From Dinochytrium kinnereticum (Eukaryota; Chytridiomycota; Chytridiomycetes; Chytridiales; Chytridiaceae): a DNA stretch of 57,696 bases. The stretch lies in the NCBI GenBank assembly GCA_027604005.1, contig JADGJT010000092.1, positions 1 through 57,696 of the forward strand, read 5' to 3'. This document shows positions 1 through 10,919 of the stretch, one piece after another. The notes under the pieces are model-generated. The model did not search any database and was not told where the DNA came from. It saw nothing but the letters and a program-made list of their open reading frames with translations. A program made the translations under genes and the position numbers. Position 1 is the first letter of the stretch; the number at the start of each line of letters is the position of its first letter.

Positions 1-392
1 GAGTACGTGGCCTTACGCCGTGAGCAGGAGGCCCATCTTGGGCAGGTGGTGGGGTGGAAAGGGGGTTCCTTAGAAGTTCGGCATTACCGCCGACTGCGCC
101 GGACGGACGTTTTCGATGGGTACTTACTGGAACGGGCAGATTGGCGCCAAAAGGCCACGGCAAATCAGAGGAGACTGTGGAAGATGCGGGACGGGTTTTG
201 GGTTCAATGTATGGGGAGATGGGATGGGTGTGAGTGGGCCAGGGAACAGGAGGGTCAGTGCCAATGGCAAGCAGGGCTCTGGCGGTCCGGAGGGGTTTAG
301 GGCATGTCCTGTATTGCGTGCGGGAATTTTTGAGAGGACAAGGGGGAGACGGGACACGGCTAATTTCGGGATAGACCCGGTGGAGAACTACA
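1..392. other. left edge, no recognisable gene
   Basis: GC-rich sequence with short overlapping open frames on both strands. None gives a protein I recognise. It lies directly upstream of the reverse-transcriptase frame and probably belongs to the same decayed non-LTR element, but this is inferred from position only. Confidence 0.3.
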
Positions 393-1680
393 GTGGATGG
401 GTGGAAGGCGGACGAGGTGGCGCGGGCAGAAGGGGGGACCGCCTACCCCCAGGATCAGGACTTCTTTCGCACTTGTAGTGCATGGGTTATTTCCCCGGTA
501 GACGGTTCAGACACTTGGCGTCAGCGGGTACCGGAGTTGAGGCGAGTTCTAGGTTGTCTACGGGCTCTGTTGCGAAGGGCCGCGGCGAAGGCTTTACGCC
601 AGCGGATCATCACGGCGATTGAAAACAGGGCGGACTTGTTTCGGCAAGGACACGTACGGGGGAACATCCGTAGGGTACTCAACTCAGTGCTGGAGAAAGG
701 CAAGGAACGCATTGTTATTGACCGGGCCCAAATGGAGGATGGATCGGTCACATTTGATCCGGATGGGGTGAAGGCCCAGGTCGCAACGGTGTACCGACAC
801 TGGATGCGGGAACGGGTGTTTAAGGACTTTGCCCCGGGATCTCCGGTGGCGGAGGCGATGCGACCTTTGGCTCATGTGCGGGAGGAGTGGTATGAGGAGA
901 TGCGGCAACCCATCTCGCGAGAGACATTTGAGCAGGTGCTACACTCCATGCCTTCCCACAAAGCGGCAGGCCCTAGTGGCTCGTCCATCGAGGTGTGGCT
1001 AGGGTCGGGGACAGGCGCGTTGAAGTTTCTGTATGATCTATATGAGGCGTGCCATCGTCACTGCTCGGTTCCACGGTCATTGGCGCGGTTCAACATTTTA
1101 GCCATCCCCAAGACAGCGACATGGGGGGGGGATATTATGGCAACACGACCGATCTCATTACTGGAGCATGTGAGTAAGGCGATTGAGAAGGTGGAAGTGC
1201 AGCAGCTGGCTAAGGTGCTGGTGGCGCACCCGGAGATTTTGAGTGGGGCGGATTTTTTGGCGCTTCCAGGGATGTCCACGACACAACCGCTCACGGTATT
1301 GCGGGGTTTGGTGGATCACTACCGCACACGACAACGGCCACTGTACCTGTTACAGACAGACATCGCTAAGTGCTTTGATTCGGTGTCGGTGGAAGGGATG
1401 GAGAGGGCGCTCTGGCGGATTAAGGCACCACCCGGGGTGATTATGAGGATGAAGAATAGGGCCTCTCAACTCCACGCCCGTGCCATCACGGAGTTTGGGT
1501 TAACGGAGGAGTTTCGGGTACACACTCCCATACCTCAGGGTGGGGTAGGGCCGCCGTTGTATTTCAAGATTTTGTACGACCCCTTACATGCCGTGCTACA
1601 GAAACATGCACACGGCGCCTGGATGAGAGTGGAATATCCCGTGCAGTGGTGGGAGCTGCGCTGGGCAATGAAGGAGCTCT
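393..1680 (+). mobile_element. non-LTR retrotransposon reverse transcriptase, 3'-truncated
   Basis: An open frame of 432 codons carries the hallmarks of a non-LTR (LINE-like) reverse transcriptase. KAAGPSGSS lies at about residues 190-198, RPISLLE at 252-258, the motif A aspartate in QTDIAKCFDS at about 323, and PQGGVGPP at 381-388. The frame ends shortly after the PQG block, so the catalytic YxDD motif, the thumb and any 3' domains are missing and the polymerase cannot be active. No endonuclease domain or credible start is visible upstream. The frame runs directly into a copia RNase H sequence in another frame at about 1681. The residue order is typical of RTs from mobile elements, but the clade is not resolved. 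Confidence 0.75.
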
Positions 1681-2082
1681 GGTTATGTTAATATGTTTTC
1701 TGGAGCAGTGGTGACCTTTAAGTCCCGGCGCCAGAAGTTACTTGACAACACTACGACGGCGGAGTTGGTAGCTCTCCATTCTGAGATAAAGGAAGTACAG
1801 TCGTTGCGGAAGATCCTTACCAAGGTGGGATGTGACCAAAATCGCCTGACAGCTTTTCACTGCGACAATGCTGCGACAATCGCGAATGCTCGAGGTCGTG
1901 ACAAGACCAAGCATCTGCATACAGAGTATTACATTTTTCGTGAAGCTGTCACTCTTTTTCAGTACGTTGAGACTACCAAGAATGTTGCCAATAACTTTAC
2001 CAAGGCTTTGCCCAAGGTCCCGTTTCAGTTTTTCAGAAGTTTACTTGGTTTATCTCCACCGCCTAGCGAGTCACCTAAGTAG
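1681..2082 (+). mobile_element. Ty1/copia polyprotein C-terminus (RNase H), fragment
   Basis: Reading from GGT at 1681, the frame gives GYVNMFSGAVVTFKSRRQK, then TTTAELVALHSEIKEVQ, HCDNAATIANA and TKHLHTEYYIFREAV, and stops at TAG 2080-2082. This is the end of a Ty1/copia pol polyprotein: the RNase H block with its acidic residues (E in TTTAELVAL, D in HCDNAA) and the terminal ADxxTK-like segment (here NNFTKAL). Gag, protease, integrase and reverse transcriptase are absent; the sequence upstream of about 1675 belongs to an unrelated non-LTR element. The fragment is still open, so truncation may be fairly recent or may reflect rearrangement. Confidence 0.85.
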
Positions 2083-2192
2083 GGGGAATGTTAGCTTTTG
2101 ACTTAGTTTCTGCATTACTGTCATTATCTTTCTTTTGGCTGAGATTTTCCTCCTGTAAGGAGTATTCACTGGAGTACATGAGACGGTTATTC
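2081..2192 (+). mobile_element. copia polypurine tract and start of 3' LTR
   Basis: The purine run agggggaa (2081-2088) overlaps the copia stop codon and is followed at 2089 by tgttag, the usual 5' end of a copia-type LTR. A TG...CA unit could end near 2192 (ttattca), but the true right end is not defined because no 5' LTR is present for comparison. The assignment follows from the order RNase H, polypurine tract, TG. Confidence 0.55.
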
Positions 2193-2408
2193 ACCAAAGC
2201 TTATAAAGAAAAGAGTGTTTTCTTTGCGCATGACTGTTAGCAGCCAGTTTGAGTATATACCATGGAGCAATCCACCATTGATGCAACCCAGGAATTTTCT
2301 TCGGCGAGATTTTCTTTTTCTCTCTGAAATACCCAGCACCAAGCAAGAAAGGGAAGGAAAGTCTGAGGTGAAAGGAAGAGGACATACTGAGAGCAGAAAC
2401 GAGCGACG

Positions 2409-4430
2409 ATGGTAGGGGGTGGAGTGGATGATGGTATGGGTTGCTGAAGGAATTGTTAAGGAGCAGGATTTGTCTACAGTCCTGGAGGACAACATGGACA
2501 GTGGTCTGATGATGGCGGACACCAATGAGGCGTCTGGTGGTAGCCACAACAACGGCGCTGTTGGTGGGACCGGCAGCGCTTCCCCTAAGAAGCCTGATAT
2601 GATGGGAGATGCAGGTTCATTAGCTGGAGGTTCGGAGAGCTCCAGACGAGCAAAGTCGCCACATTCTTATTCCTCGTCATCTGGTCGTGTTCGCACGCCA
2701 TATGAGCGTCCTACAGGGGATGGATCTTTCAGAGGTGGGGGTGGCGGCGGAGGTGGTGGAGGAGGTGGAGGAGGAGGTATGGCTGATTTATAAGATGATG
2801 TGGCAAAGCTGACTAGTTCTGAAAGTCTCCAAGTACTCTGGGGCAAGGAGACCCGAAGGATCAGGGCCGTCAAAGAGAGAATGCCGTGTTTACGTGGGAA
2901 ACTTAGCGTATGAGGTTGGATGGCAAGACTTGAAGGACTATATGCGAAAAGGTAGTTTGAAGCCCTTGTTGCAACTTTTCTTATTAGGATTATAGTTGGC
3001 GAGGTTGTCTTTGCCGATATCCTCACCCAAGCCGGTGGCAGATCAAAGGTTCTTTGTCTTATGTGAAGATCACTCTGGCTTATCTATTGCGAGCAGGGAT
3101 GTGGAGTTGTTGAATATGCCAATCAAGATGAAGCCGAGCGAGCTATAAAAGAGTTGAATGACACTCAATTTATGGGGCGTCCTGTGTTCGTTCGCGAAGT
3201 TAGATTTTTGTATGCTTCGCTTTTAACGCATCTTAGGACCGCGAACAAGATGCTAAGTTCGGCTCAGGCCCCGGGCGTGGAGAACGAGGGGGTGGCCATG
3301 GTAGTGGTGGTTACCGCGGGTCTTCGGATGGGAGCGGCCGAACAATTTACGTTGGGAACGTAGGTTCCTCGATACTAATTCTTGAGTTCTTACTCTTTAC
3401 CGCCCTTTCAGCTTCCCTACATTGTTGCATGGCAGGACTTGAAGGATCTCTTCCGTTCCGCAGGTATCTAGTCTATATTTTCCTATTTGTCCGATAAACT
3501 CTTATGCTCTTGTACAGGCATGGTTATTCGTGCAGACATTATGGAAGGAAGCGATGGACGCTCGAAGGGGTCTGGAACTGTAATGTTTGATAACCCTGGC
3601 GAGGCTAGAAATGCAATCTGTAAGATATGCCTATTTGTGATTCAATGTCTTACTTTCTTTGTGTGGCTAGCTATGTTTGATGGTTACGAATGGCATGGAA
3701 GGAGATTGGAAGTACGCGAGGTGGGTAAAGTTGCTCTCGGGTTATCATTTTGTATCTCCTATTGTTGTTTCTTCCCAATTGCGGAGATGCTTTTTTTGCC
3801 ATTCACCCCGTCCTCGGCAAGGGATTGCTTGGAGTGACGTCGTGTTCATCGTTTCTATTCTATTATTTGATTGCATTTTTCTATCCTAATTACCACAATT
3901 GCAACTAAACTTAAACTCTAGTTTTTCGGTGGTGGCGGTCCTTCAATGCGTCCACCCCCTCCGATGCCTTATGGCAGGGATTTCCACGGGGATCATGGAT
4001 ATGACTCGCGCTTTTACGGGCGACCATACGAGCCGTACTATGGTGGAGGTGGTGGCGGTGGATACGGTGGTGGTGGTTATGGGGGTGGATATCCCGGTTA
4101 CTTTGATAGAGGCTACGGAGGAGGAGGTGAATATAAATGGCCTACTTTTACTCCCTTTTTTTTTTGAGTCTCAGCTTGCTTAATCGAATTCAAGGTGGGC
4201 CAAGCCGATACCACAGAGGGTCTGGAGGTCGCCAAGACTATTATAGCAAGGATTTCCCGCAACGCTCCTCAGAGTATAGCTCTGGAGGTGCCCCAAGTTC
4301 GTCGAGTCAACCTTACTACAACAAGGAATTTAGCAGTGGGTCGAAGAGCGGCGAGTACTCTAGCCGAGGTGGCGGCTCTACTAGCGGTGGCGACTATCAG
4401 GCTCCTGGAAGCTATGATTACAGCCGATAA
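2409..4430 (+). CDS. two-RRM glycine-rich RNA-binding protein (GBP2/HRB1 or hnRNP-like)
   Basis: A multi-exon gene for a nuclear RNA-binding protein. An N-terminal low-complexity region ends in a run of about 15 glycines. RRM1 follows (RNP2 [11 protein letters not shown]1 region [14 protein letters not shown]), then a Gly/Arg spacer, RRM2 ([25 protein letters not shown]), and a C-terminal Gly/Tyr/Ser-rich tail ending at TAA 4428-4430. The two RRMs share the phrase AWQDLKD or GWQDLKD, suggesting internal duplication, and resemble the yeast Gbp2/Hrb1 class. Introns at 2777-2816, 2952-2995 and 3049-3096 restore the frame exactly. The start is uncertain. ATG 2409 spliced directly after the G (ATG|gtaggg ... 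gagcag|GAT) gives [13 protein letters not shown] 2428 or 2494 are alternatives. The gene may act in mRNA export or splicing, by family analogy. Confidence 0.85.
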
Positions 4431-4585
4431 CCTTTTCCACAGTGCTGGGCGAATGATTTATTGCAAGAAGCCCCAATGCTGTATCCTTTTTTTCTTTTAT
4501 CAAAAAAAAAACTCCGGGTGTTGACCGGGACAAATCAAAAAAAACTTGCTCCACTTCCCATCCCAACACTGCTTACGATATAAAT

Positions 4586-6113
4586 ATGTTTGCGCGAGTG
4601 AACCGCCTTTCACGATCGCTTCCCCGAGCATCTCACTGCGTAGGAAGAAGGCAGTACTCAACTGATCTCTACGAGACCAAGGTCGCTGGTCTGTCTCCCG
4701 ATCTGAATGAGCTTCGAGTCGCTGTCAGCGAATTTTTGAAGAAGGAGCTCTACCCCCGAGCTGATGCCGTCGACAAGACCAACAACTTCCCCATGGTATG
4801 CGTTGGATGACCGCAGCCTTCGTTAAACCCTGTTTAGGATATGTGGAAGAAGTTTGGTGATATGGGTCTTCTTGGAATTACTGCCCCAGGTACATTGTAT
4901 GCAACCAACTTTCCACTTACCTTGCGCTAGAACAGTACGGTGGTCAAAATATGGGCTACCTTGCCCACTGTTTGGTCATGGAAGAGATCAGCAGAGCGTC
5001 AGGATCCGTTGCTCTGAGTTATGGAGCTCACTCCAACCTTTGCGTCAACCAGATCGTCCGTAATGGCAATGAAAGTCAGAAAGGCAAATACCTTCCTGGA
5101 TTAATTAGCGGAGACTTCATCGGCGCTCTTGCTATGAGTGAGGCGGGATCTGGTTCGGATGTTGTTTCAATGAAGCTTCGTGCTGACAAGAAGGGGGATG
5201 ATTACGTTTTGAATGGAACGAAGTTCTGGATCACCAACGGACCAGATGCAGATGTGCTGATTGTTTACGCCAAGACGGATGTTAAGGCTGGGCCTAAGGG
5301 AATCACTGCCTTTTTGGTTGAGAAGGTAGAATGAACCTTTTCCAATATGAAGGTTTGACATATTCTTCTGCAATAGGGTTTCAAGGGATTCTCCACTTCT
5401 CCAAAGCTCGACAAACTTGGCATGCGTGGATCAAACACCTGCGAGCTTGTTTTCGAAGATTGTGTGGTTCCCAAGGAGAATGTTCTTGGGGCCGTTGGAA
5501 AGGGTGTTTACGTTCTCATGAGTGGATTAGACTACGAGCGTCTCGTGCTTGCCGCCGGCCCTCTTGGCTTGATGCAAGCGTGCATCGATCTCGTCGTTCC
5601 CTACGTTCATCAGAGGGAGCAGTTTGGTCAAAGAATTGGAGAGTTTCAGGTTGGTTCTCAGCATTAGACTGATGCTTAACACTCGTCGATAGCTACTTCA
5701 AGCAAAGGTTGCCGACATGTACACCAAGTTGGCTGCTTCCCGCTCTTATGTTCACACCGTTGCTCGCGCCGCTGACAATGGTTATGCTAGCCCTAAGGAT
5801 TGCGCCGGTGTTATTCTTTACGCCGCCGAGCGCGCGACTGAATGCGCCTTGGATGCAATTCAATGCCTTGGTGGAAACGGATACATTAACGACTGTAAGT
5901 TTTCGGCTGTTCAAGTGAAAACCCCAAATTAACGCAGCTTCTGTAGACCCTGCTGGCAGGATTTTGAGGGACGCCAAGCTCTATGAGATTGGTGCTGGTA
6001 CTAGCGAGATTCGCCGAATGATTATTGGTAATTTTATTTGGAGTGTGTGTTTTGGGTGCTAATTATCTTTTTTAGGGCGTGAGTATAACAAGCAGTTCTC
6101 CAAGTCTGGTTGA
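4586..6113 (+). CDS. IVD: isovaleryl-CoA dehydrogenase, mitochondrial
   Basis: An acyl-CoA dehydrogenase flavoenzyme that oxidises isovaleryl-CoA to 3-methylcrotonyl-CoA in leucine breakdown. Translation starts at ATG 4586 with an Arg/Ser-rich mitochondrial presequence ([16 protein letters not shown]). The core follows: [55 protein letters not shown] and [20 protein letters not shown]. Two features favour IVD over other ACADs: the catalytic glutamate in [10 protein letters not shown], and [12 protein letters not shown], where the short-chain type base is absent. The last splice (aacgact|gtaagt ... ctgtag|accctg) restores NDYPAGR. At least five short introns are present. The stop is at 6111-6113 and a poly(A) signal follows 47 bp later. 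Confidence 0.95.
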
Positions 6114-6159
6114 GCTTGGCCATTTTGACTTAGGCGGTGCACTTCCCCATGATATCGTG

Positions 6160-6165
6160 AATAAA
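6160..6165 (+). terminator. poly(A) signal of IVD
   Basis: A canonical AATAAA lies 47 bp after the IVD stop in an AT-rich stretch. The convergent NPHP1 gene stops at 6269, so the two 3' ends are within about 100 bp. Confidence 0.6.
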
Positions 6166-6268
6166 TATTTTTTTATACATAGAAAATCTGTCCTCTTTTT
6201 TTATATAAATATATTTACAATGTATGTTATCTTTCAGTATGCATTGCTTCAGCGAAAGCATATGCAGC

Positions 6269-8202
6269 TTATAATGAATGAACCAATTCGGTAACATCAA
6301 ACGGTCTCGTTCTGAGTTGCAGATTTTTACACAAATAATTGATGACCCCACGTTCTTGGTACTGAATCATATTCGCCCTTCTCATCTGAGGGAAAACAGG
6401 TCGACAACGTGAAAACGGTATATGTTCACTTTACCTGCATGGCTCTCGAATTACACGGATTAAATCCCGGAAAATCCGCCATATGAATCAGCGGCCAAAC
6501 GACCAAAACACATTCAGTAAATGCACCTTTCAAATTCCCTCCTTTCTTCACAAAAAGTCAGGAAAAACAGCATGCTCGTCATCAATCTGCAGATTTAAGT
6601 ACCTTGACCAGCCGTTCTTTGTTTTCCCATAGAGTTGCAAGAAGTTGAAGTAAATCGTTCTCAACAGAGATGTGAGGGAAGAGAGCTAAAGCGGGTTCAA
6701 AAACGGGCCCAAGTCTGTGATCTTTTAATCGGCATTCTGCGAGAATTCGCCTGTATGCTGACAGTACTGGGACGGCTGATAGAAAGGATATAACGTTATC
6801 GGGTAAGTGGCTTTAATAGGGTTTAGTTAGGCATTCGGGGCAAAAAACCATTACTCGAGCTTTTCTAGTATCGTCTTTCCCAATTTCCACACACGTAGCG
6901 TAAGTTTGGATGGTTTCTCACCTGAACTTGTATAAGCAAATTGTTGAGAGAGGACAGAAATGAGTTACCTTTCTTGTCAACACTTTGAGATCTAGCTGAG
7001 CCAAAAGCGAAAGGGTTCTTATCGTAGACTCTGATGTCGTAAGTTTTGTTTTCAATCGGACCACCGTCGGATGTGAATAATGGAAGAACACCCCATCCTA
7101 GAGTCTCTTCAATTTCTATATTGATTAGAATCAATCAATGGCCTCTCCTGTACCAATGTCTTCTTTTCCTCTCATTCTCCGCATCAAACATCCAAGCTCA
7201 AAAAGAAGGCAAAGTTTTAGATCAGATGCATCGGTTCTCAAAAAGAGAGTATTTTCATCGTCTTTAGGAAACAACAGTGAGGCCTATTCAGTCACATCAA
7301 TATTTCGGAATACCTATTGCCCTTTGCATACCTTTGTGGAGAACCTCCATACAGAGGGAAACTCGGGATGTACAGAGGCTGACATTGTATGAATGTTGCT
7401 GAGCAACGATTCTCCATTGAAAAGAGCGATCCTGACTTGCCTTCCTAGGATATCTGGGTTGTTTGCGCCCTCTTGGATGTTCTTTCCATCGAGTATGCTG
7501 AAAGCAAGTGTGCTTCTCAATTGTCTTTTACGAAGCTTTAAAATATTTTAGTCACTTGACTGAGATCAGAAAACGGTATAATTCTAGAGAGAGATGACGA
7601 AAAAAATGACGAACCCCAGAGGTTTTTGAGTCCATCATCAAATCTAGCTCGTATTATGTACATTTTTCTACAATCCGATGTCTACCTTTGAATAGAACTC
7701 CCGACCGGCTTAGCATGGGTTGTAGAAACGAACTAATTCGACCTTCGCCTTTCACACATTTAGCATATCATCATATCATAAATCTAAAAACCTTGACTCC
7801 ATTTTTCCGCGATGCTGGACTCTGTAAAGTACTTCTTCCTAGGGACTTTTTGGACCAGCTCGTCCCGGCTTTCATAGACGTTTGGGGAACCAAATGATGC
7901 TTTTCTGTTTCCCCTTAACATTAATGCATTCCTTAAGAAGTTCACACCTTGGACTGTTTCCTTCCTTGACTTCTGCATTTGCCGCAATGTATGTAGTTGG
8001 GACATATCCCTCCTCATCCCCATTCCTCACATACCTAGAACAAGTCAAACTGTGCGCATTAACCGCCTAGAACCCACCACCAGTCAGGGTTCTCGTCGTT
8101 TATGATTTCCATGACATCGCCTTCCCTGAAGTCCAGTTCCTCATCGGTTGATCCATGGTAGTCGTAGATGGCAACGACAACACTTGGTTTGTTTTTCATC
8201 AT
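6269..8202 (-). CDS. NPHP1: nephrocystin-1 homologue
   Basis: Nephrocystin-1 is a scaffold of the ciliary transition zone. The start at 8202 (MMKNKPSVVVAIYDYHG) begins an SH3 domain almost at once. A 44-nt intron after PDWW joins it to YVRNGDEEGYVPTTYI. Further exons show the nephrocystin core: LGRQVRIALFNGESLLSNIH and WRFSTKV (7.3-7.5 kb), LGWGVLPLFTSDGGPIENK (7.0-7.1 kb), and LPDNVISFLSAVPVLSAYRR with LALFPHISVENDLLQLLATL (6.6-6.8 kb). The last exons give KGAFTECVLVVWPLIHMADF and finally TRPFDVTELVHSL before the stop at 6269. These match, in order, the NPHP1 segments RHVRLCLFDGNKVLSNIH, KTWTFSPQV and LPETLIGN from animals. The exon between about 7.5 and 8.0 kb is not securely assigned. The N-terminal coiled coil of animal NPHP1 is absent. 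Confidence 0.85.
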
Positions 8203-8269
8203 TGAGTGAACAGACAATTTCAATTCCGCAGAAAACAAAAATAATTTTGACAAGGAAACAACAACCAAC
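8203..8269. promoter_or_regulatory. bidirectional promoter between NPHP1 and Tctex light chain
   Basis: Only 67 bp separate the two divergent start codons, so both 5' UTRs and the core promoters must overlap here or extend into the opposite coding region. The stretch is A-rich on the + strand, with no clear TATA box and no convincing RFX X-box by eye. Confidence 0.55.
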
Positions 8270-8936
8270 ATGGGAGACGACGACCAGTCAAAGCTTGGAG
8301 CCCAGACGCTGCGAGGATCAAAGGATAACATTGCGGGGCTGAAGGGATCGAAGCAGGACTTGGCGAACCTCAACTCTTCGCTGGGATCAAACAGGAATAT
8401 CGCTCAGAAGCAGGCTACGGAGCAAATACCTCCAACGAATGCTATCGTTTATGAGAACACCTACATCATGAGGCCAGAGAGAAAGTATGGAGGGAAGCAT
8501 TTTTAGTAGTCCGTTAACATAGCATGTCTCTGAAGGTTCCGATGTGAGCCTGCAAGAAAAATTGTGGAGGACATTCTGGCAGCACATCTCCAAAAGGTCA
8601 AATACGATGCGGAAAAGGCCCAGGACCTTTCCATAAAGATCGCTAACGAGGCTCTAGTTGCATTGAAAAGTTTTGAATAGCTTTGCAAACAAAGATATTT
8701 ACTTCATGTAGAGCTCGAGTTTGAAAGATACAAATACGTGGTCGAAGTAACCATAGGGGAATTCAAAGCTCAAGGAATCCGTGTGGCATCCCGAGCGCTA
8801 TGGGACACAGCAACAGATTCCTTCGCGTCAGCTTCCTTCAAAAACGTATGTACGATAATTACGTGCTTTTATCTAAAATGTATTGAAGGGGTCACTATTC
8901 GCCATAGCGTTGGTGTTTGCTTGCTACTTTGAGTGA
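8270..8936 (+). CDS. Tctex-type dynein light chain (DYNLT2B/TCTEX1D2-like)
   Basis: A small light chain of cytoplasmic or intraflagellar-transport dynein. A Ser/Asn-rich N-terminus (MGDDDQSKLGAQTLRGSKDN) leads into the family signature YENTYIMRPERKF, then CEPARKIVEDILAAHLQKVK, LEFERYKYVVEVTIGEF, QGIRVASRALWD, and the C-terminal strand GSLFAIALVFACYFE before TGA 8934-8936. Splices agaaa|gtatgg ... ctgaag|gttccg, aaa|gttttg ... gtag|agctcg and aac|gtatgt ... gaag|gggtca restore these motifs. The Tctex1D2 assignment rests on ENTY.MRP and VTIGE..GQG; DYNLT1-type is the alternative. Its neighbour NPHP1 is also ciliary, consistent with a flagellated cell. The stop is 25 bp from that of the convergent GNL3-like gene. 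Confidence 0.85.
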
Positions 8937-8960
8937 GAATCCCCACATCGAAAAAATAAT

Positions 8961-10919
8961 TTAAGAGTCATCCATGAGTGCAGGCAGATCGACTTCCGAC
9001 TCATCTTCATCATCCTCCTCGCCCTCTTCAATAGCCTATAAATAAAAAATCTTAGCCAGTTATAAAACGGTGAAAAAAACAAACCATATCAGCCCCAGAC
9101 TGATCCGAAGCAACATCGAATTGATAGAGATGCTCCTCCTCTTCGTCATCACTAAATAAATATGTGGTTAAGTATTCCAATTGTCAACGATGTAAAAGGT
9201 TCTAAAAACCCACCCCAAGCCTGCATTTTCGTCAATCTCCATGCTGTCGCCAGACGTGAATGCCACCATAGACTTTCCGAATTTGCCCTTCGGTGCCGCC
9301 TTATCCAGAAGGTCAGTTTCGACCTTCACCAGATCAGTGAGTTTAAATTCCTTGCTCCAGGTTGTGAGGATCGCCGAAGACGTAGCAACGGGCGCCTCTT
9401 TCGGGGGAACAGTGTAGAAGGGGATCTTCCCAGCATTCCAGTCAACAATAACGGTCCTAGCAGCGGACTCCAAGTCTGGAATCCCACCCTTCGCGATATT
9501 AGCGCAGCTGGAAGAAATATGCTTTTTACCTTTCTCAACTTCCCTCGTTTCCTCGAGAGGTGAATAAGGAAATCCCGTGACGTCGAGCAATAAGGTACAT
9601 CAAAAAGTGCGACAAGCTGTTCCATTTTACATTTTGAGAGCAAAAAGTCGACTTTGAAACGTTTAGGCGAAAAGGAGTGCTAAAATGAACTCACCTGCAC
9701 CAACGGGGTCTTCGACAAGCTCCACTTTGACGCAGTTTCTCAAAAGAACCTTCATCTTATCTTCTTCGTTGGTCACGCGTCCAAAAACGATCCCAGGGCA
9801 GTCAAGCAACTTGATGTTTTTATCAAGGTAGATTTCTTGAGCGACCTTGGTGATGCCCGGAGTTGAACCCACAGTGCAGACTTTGGTGCGCTTTAAGGAG
9901 TTGATAACACTGGACTTTCCCACGTTAGGGAAACCAATAACGCCGACTGTGATAGTGGTTTTCATCCCAAGGTTTCGGCAGTAGTTCTTCAACAGTTGCA
10001 TAAGATTTTCCGCACCTTAAAACTGTTAAAGCTTTGCTGCAATAAGATAATTTACCAAGACAGTCGCTTGACGAGAGTAGGTCCTTTGACGCAATATCAG
10101 TTGACACGCTTGATCGGGAGATGTTGTTCCTTTGCGACTGAGTGGACGCTTTAAATGCAACAGTTGGCATTTGTTGGCGTAAGTACTTCAGCCACTTCTC
10201 CGCTACGTCCTTGGGAACAAGATCTAATTGGAGTAAGGTTAGGATCCAGATGCCCTTAAAGCCAGCTGCATTTAAAGCCTACCGATCTTGTTTAAGATGA
10301 GAATGATACGCTTGCTAGCGCCAGCATTCATCACATATTCCTCCACTTGGAGTGCACGGCACCCAAGAGGATCTCTGGCGTCCAGAACCTGCAGAATGAC
10401 GTCCGAGAGCTCAACAACCTTCTGAAACTCCTTGTAGTAAGCCTTCTTTGAGTTATCCTTCCTTCCTTCAAGAGCTGGCTCATAACTGACTTTCTCATGC
10501 TCTTGATGCAATTCCTGGAAAGCAATGCTTCGTGCCTCAGCTCTTTTCAGCATGTTCTCCAACCGCCGTTCAGACTGAAGGTTAGACTCGACATCAATCT
10601 CCTGGACGGCAGGATTCTAAAGAGAAGGCAATATTAGGAAGGCGGTTTGGTAAAAAAAAAAACCAAACCTGAGCCCTGGCCTCTTTCATCTGCTCCAGGA
10701 GCCTTTCTTTCATAGGAAACAGGTTGGGAATTCCAGGATCCTTCTTAGATTCTTTCAATACGTTAGCATGAGAAACATCATCAATGAATGAAGCTCACTT
10801 GATCTGGATGGTGCATTCTTGGCCTCCTTGCGTAGTTTCCTATGGTGCTCAGTGACCTTCTTTTTGATCTTGTACTGCTTAGATGCGGACGCCCGCTTGC
10901 TCTTGGGTTCTGATTGCAT
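8961..10919 (-). CDS. nucleostemin/GNL3-type circularly permuted nucleolar GTPase (Grn1/Nug1-like)
   Basis: A nucleolar GTPase needed for 60S ribosomal subunit maturation and export. From ATG 10919 the N-terminus is strongly basic ([20 protein letters not shown]), the nucleolar GN3L/Grn1 domain. The GTPase motifs then come in permuted order: DARDPLG and LNKI(D) (G5, G4) at 10.3-10.5 kb, GFPNVGKSS (G1) at about 9.93 kb, STPGIT (G2), and DCPGI (G3) at 9.8 kb. The tail has [27 protein letters not shown] sequence (shown in parts: [27 protein letters not shown]), followed by an acidic stretch ending LPALMDDS at 8961. Several short introns interrupt the gene. The permuted motif order plus the N-terminus separates it from LSG1 and NOG2. 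Confidence 0.92.
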
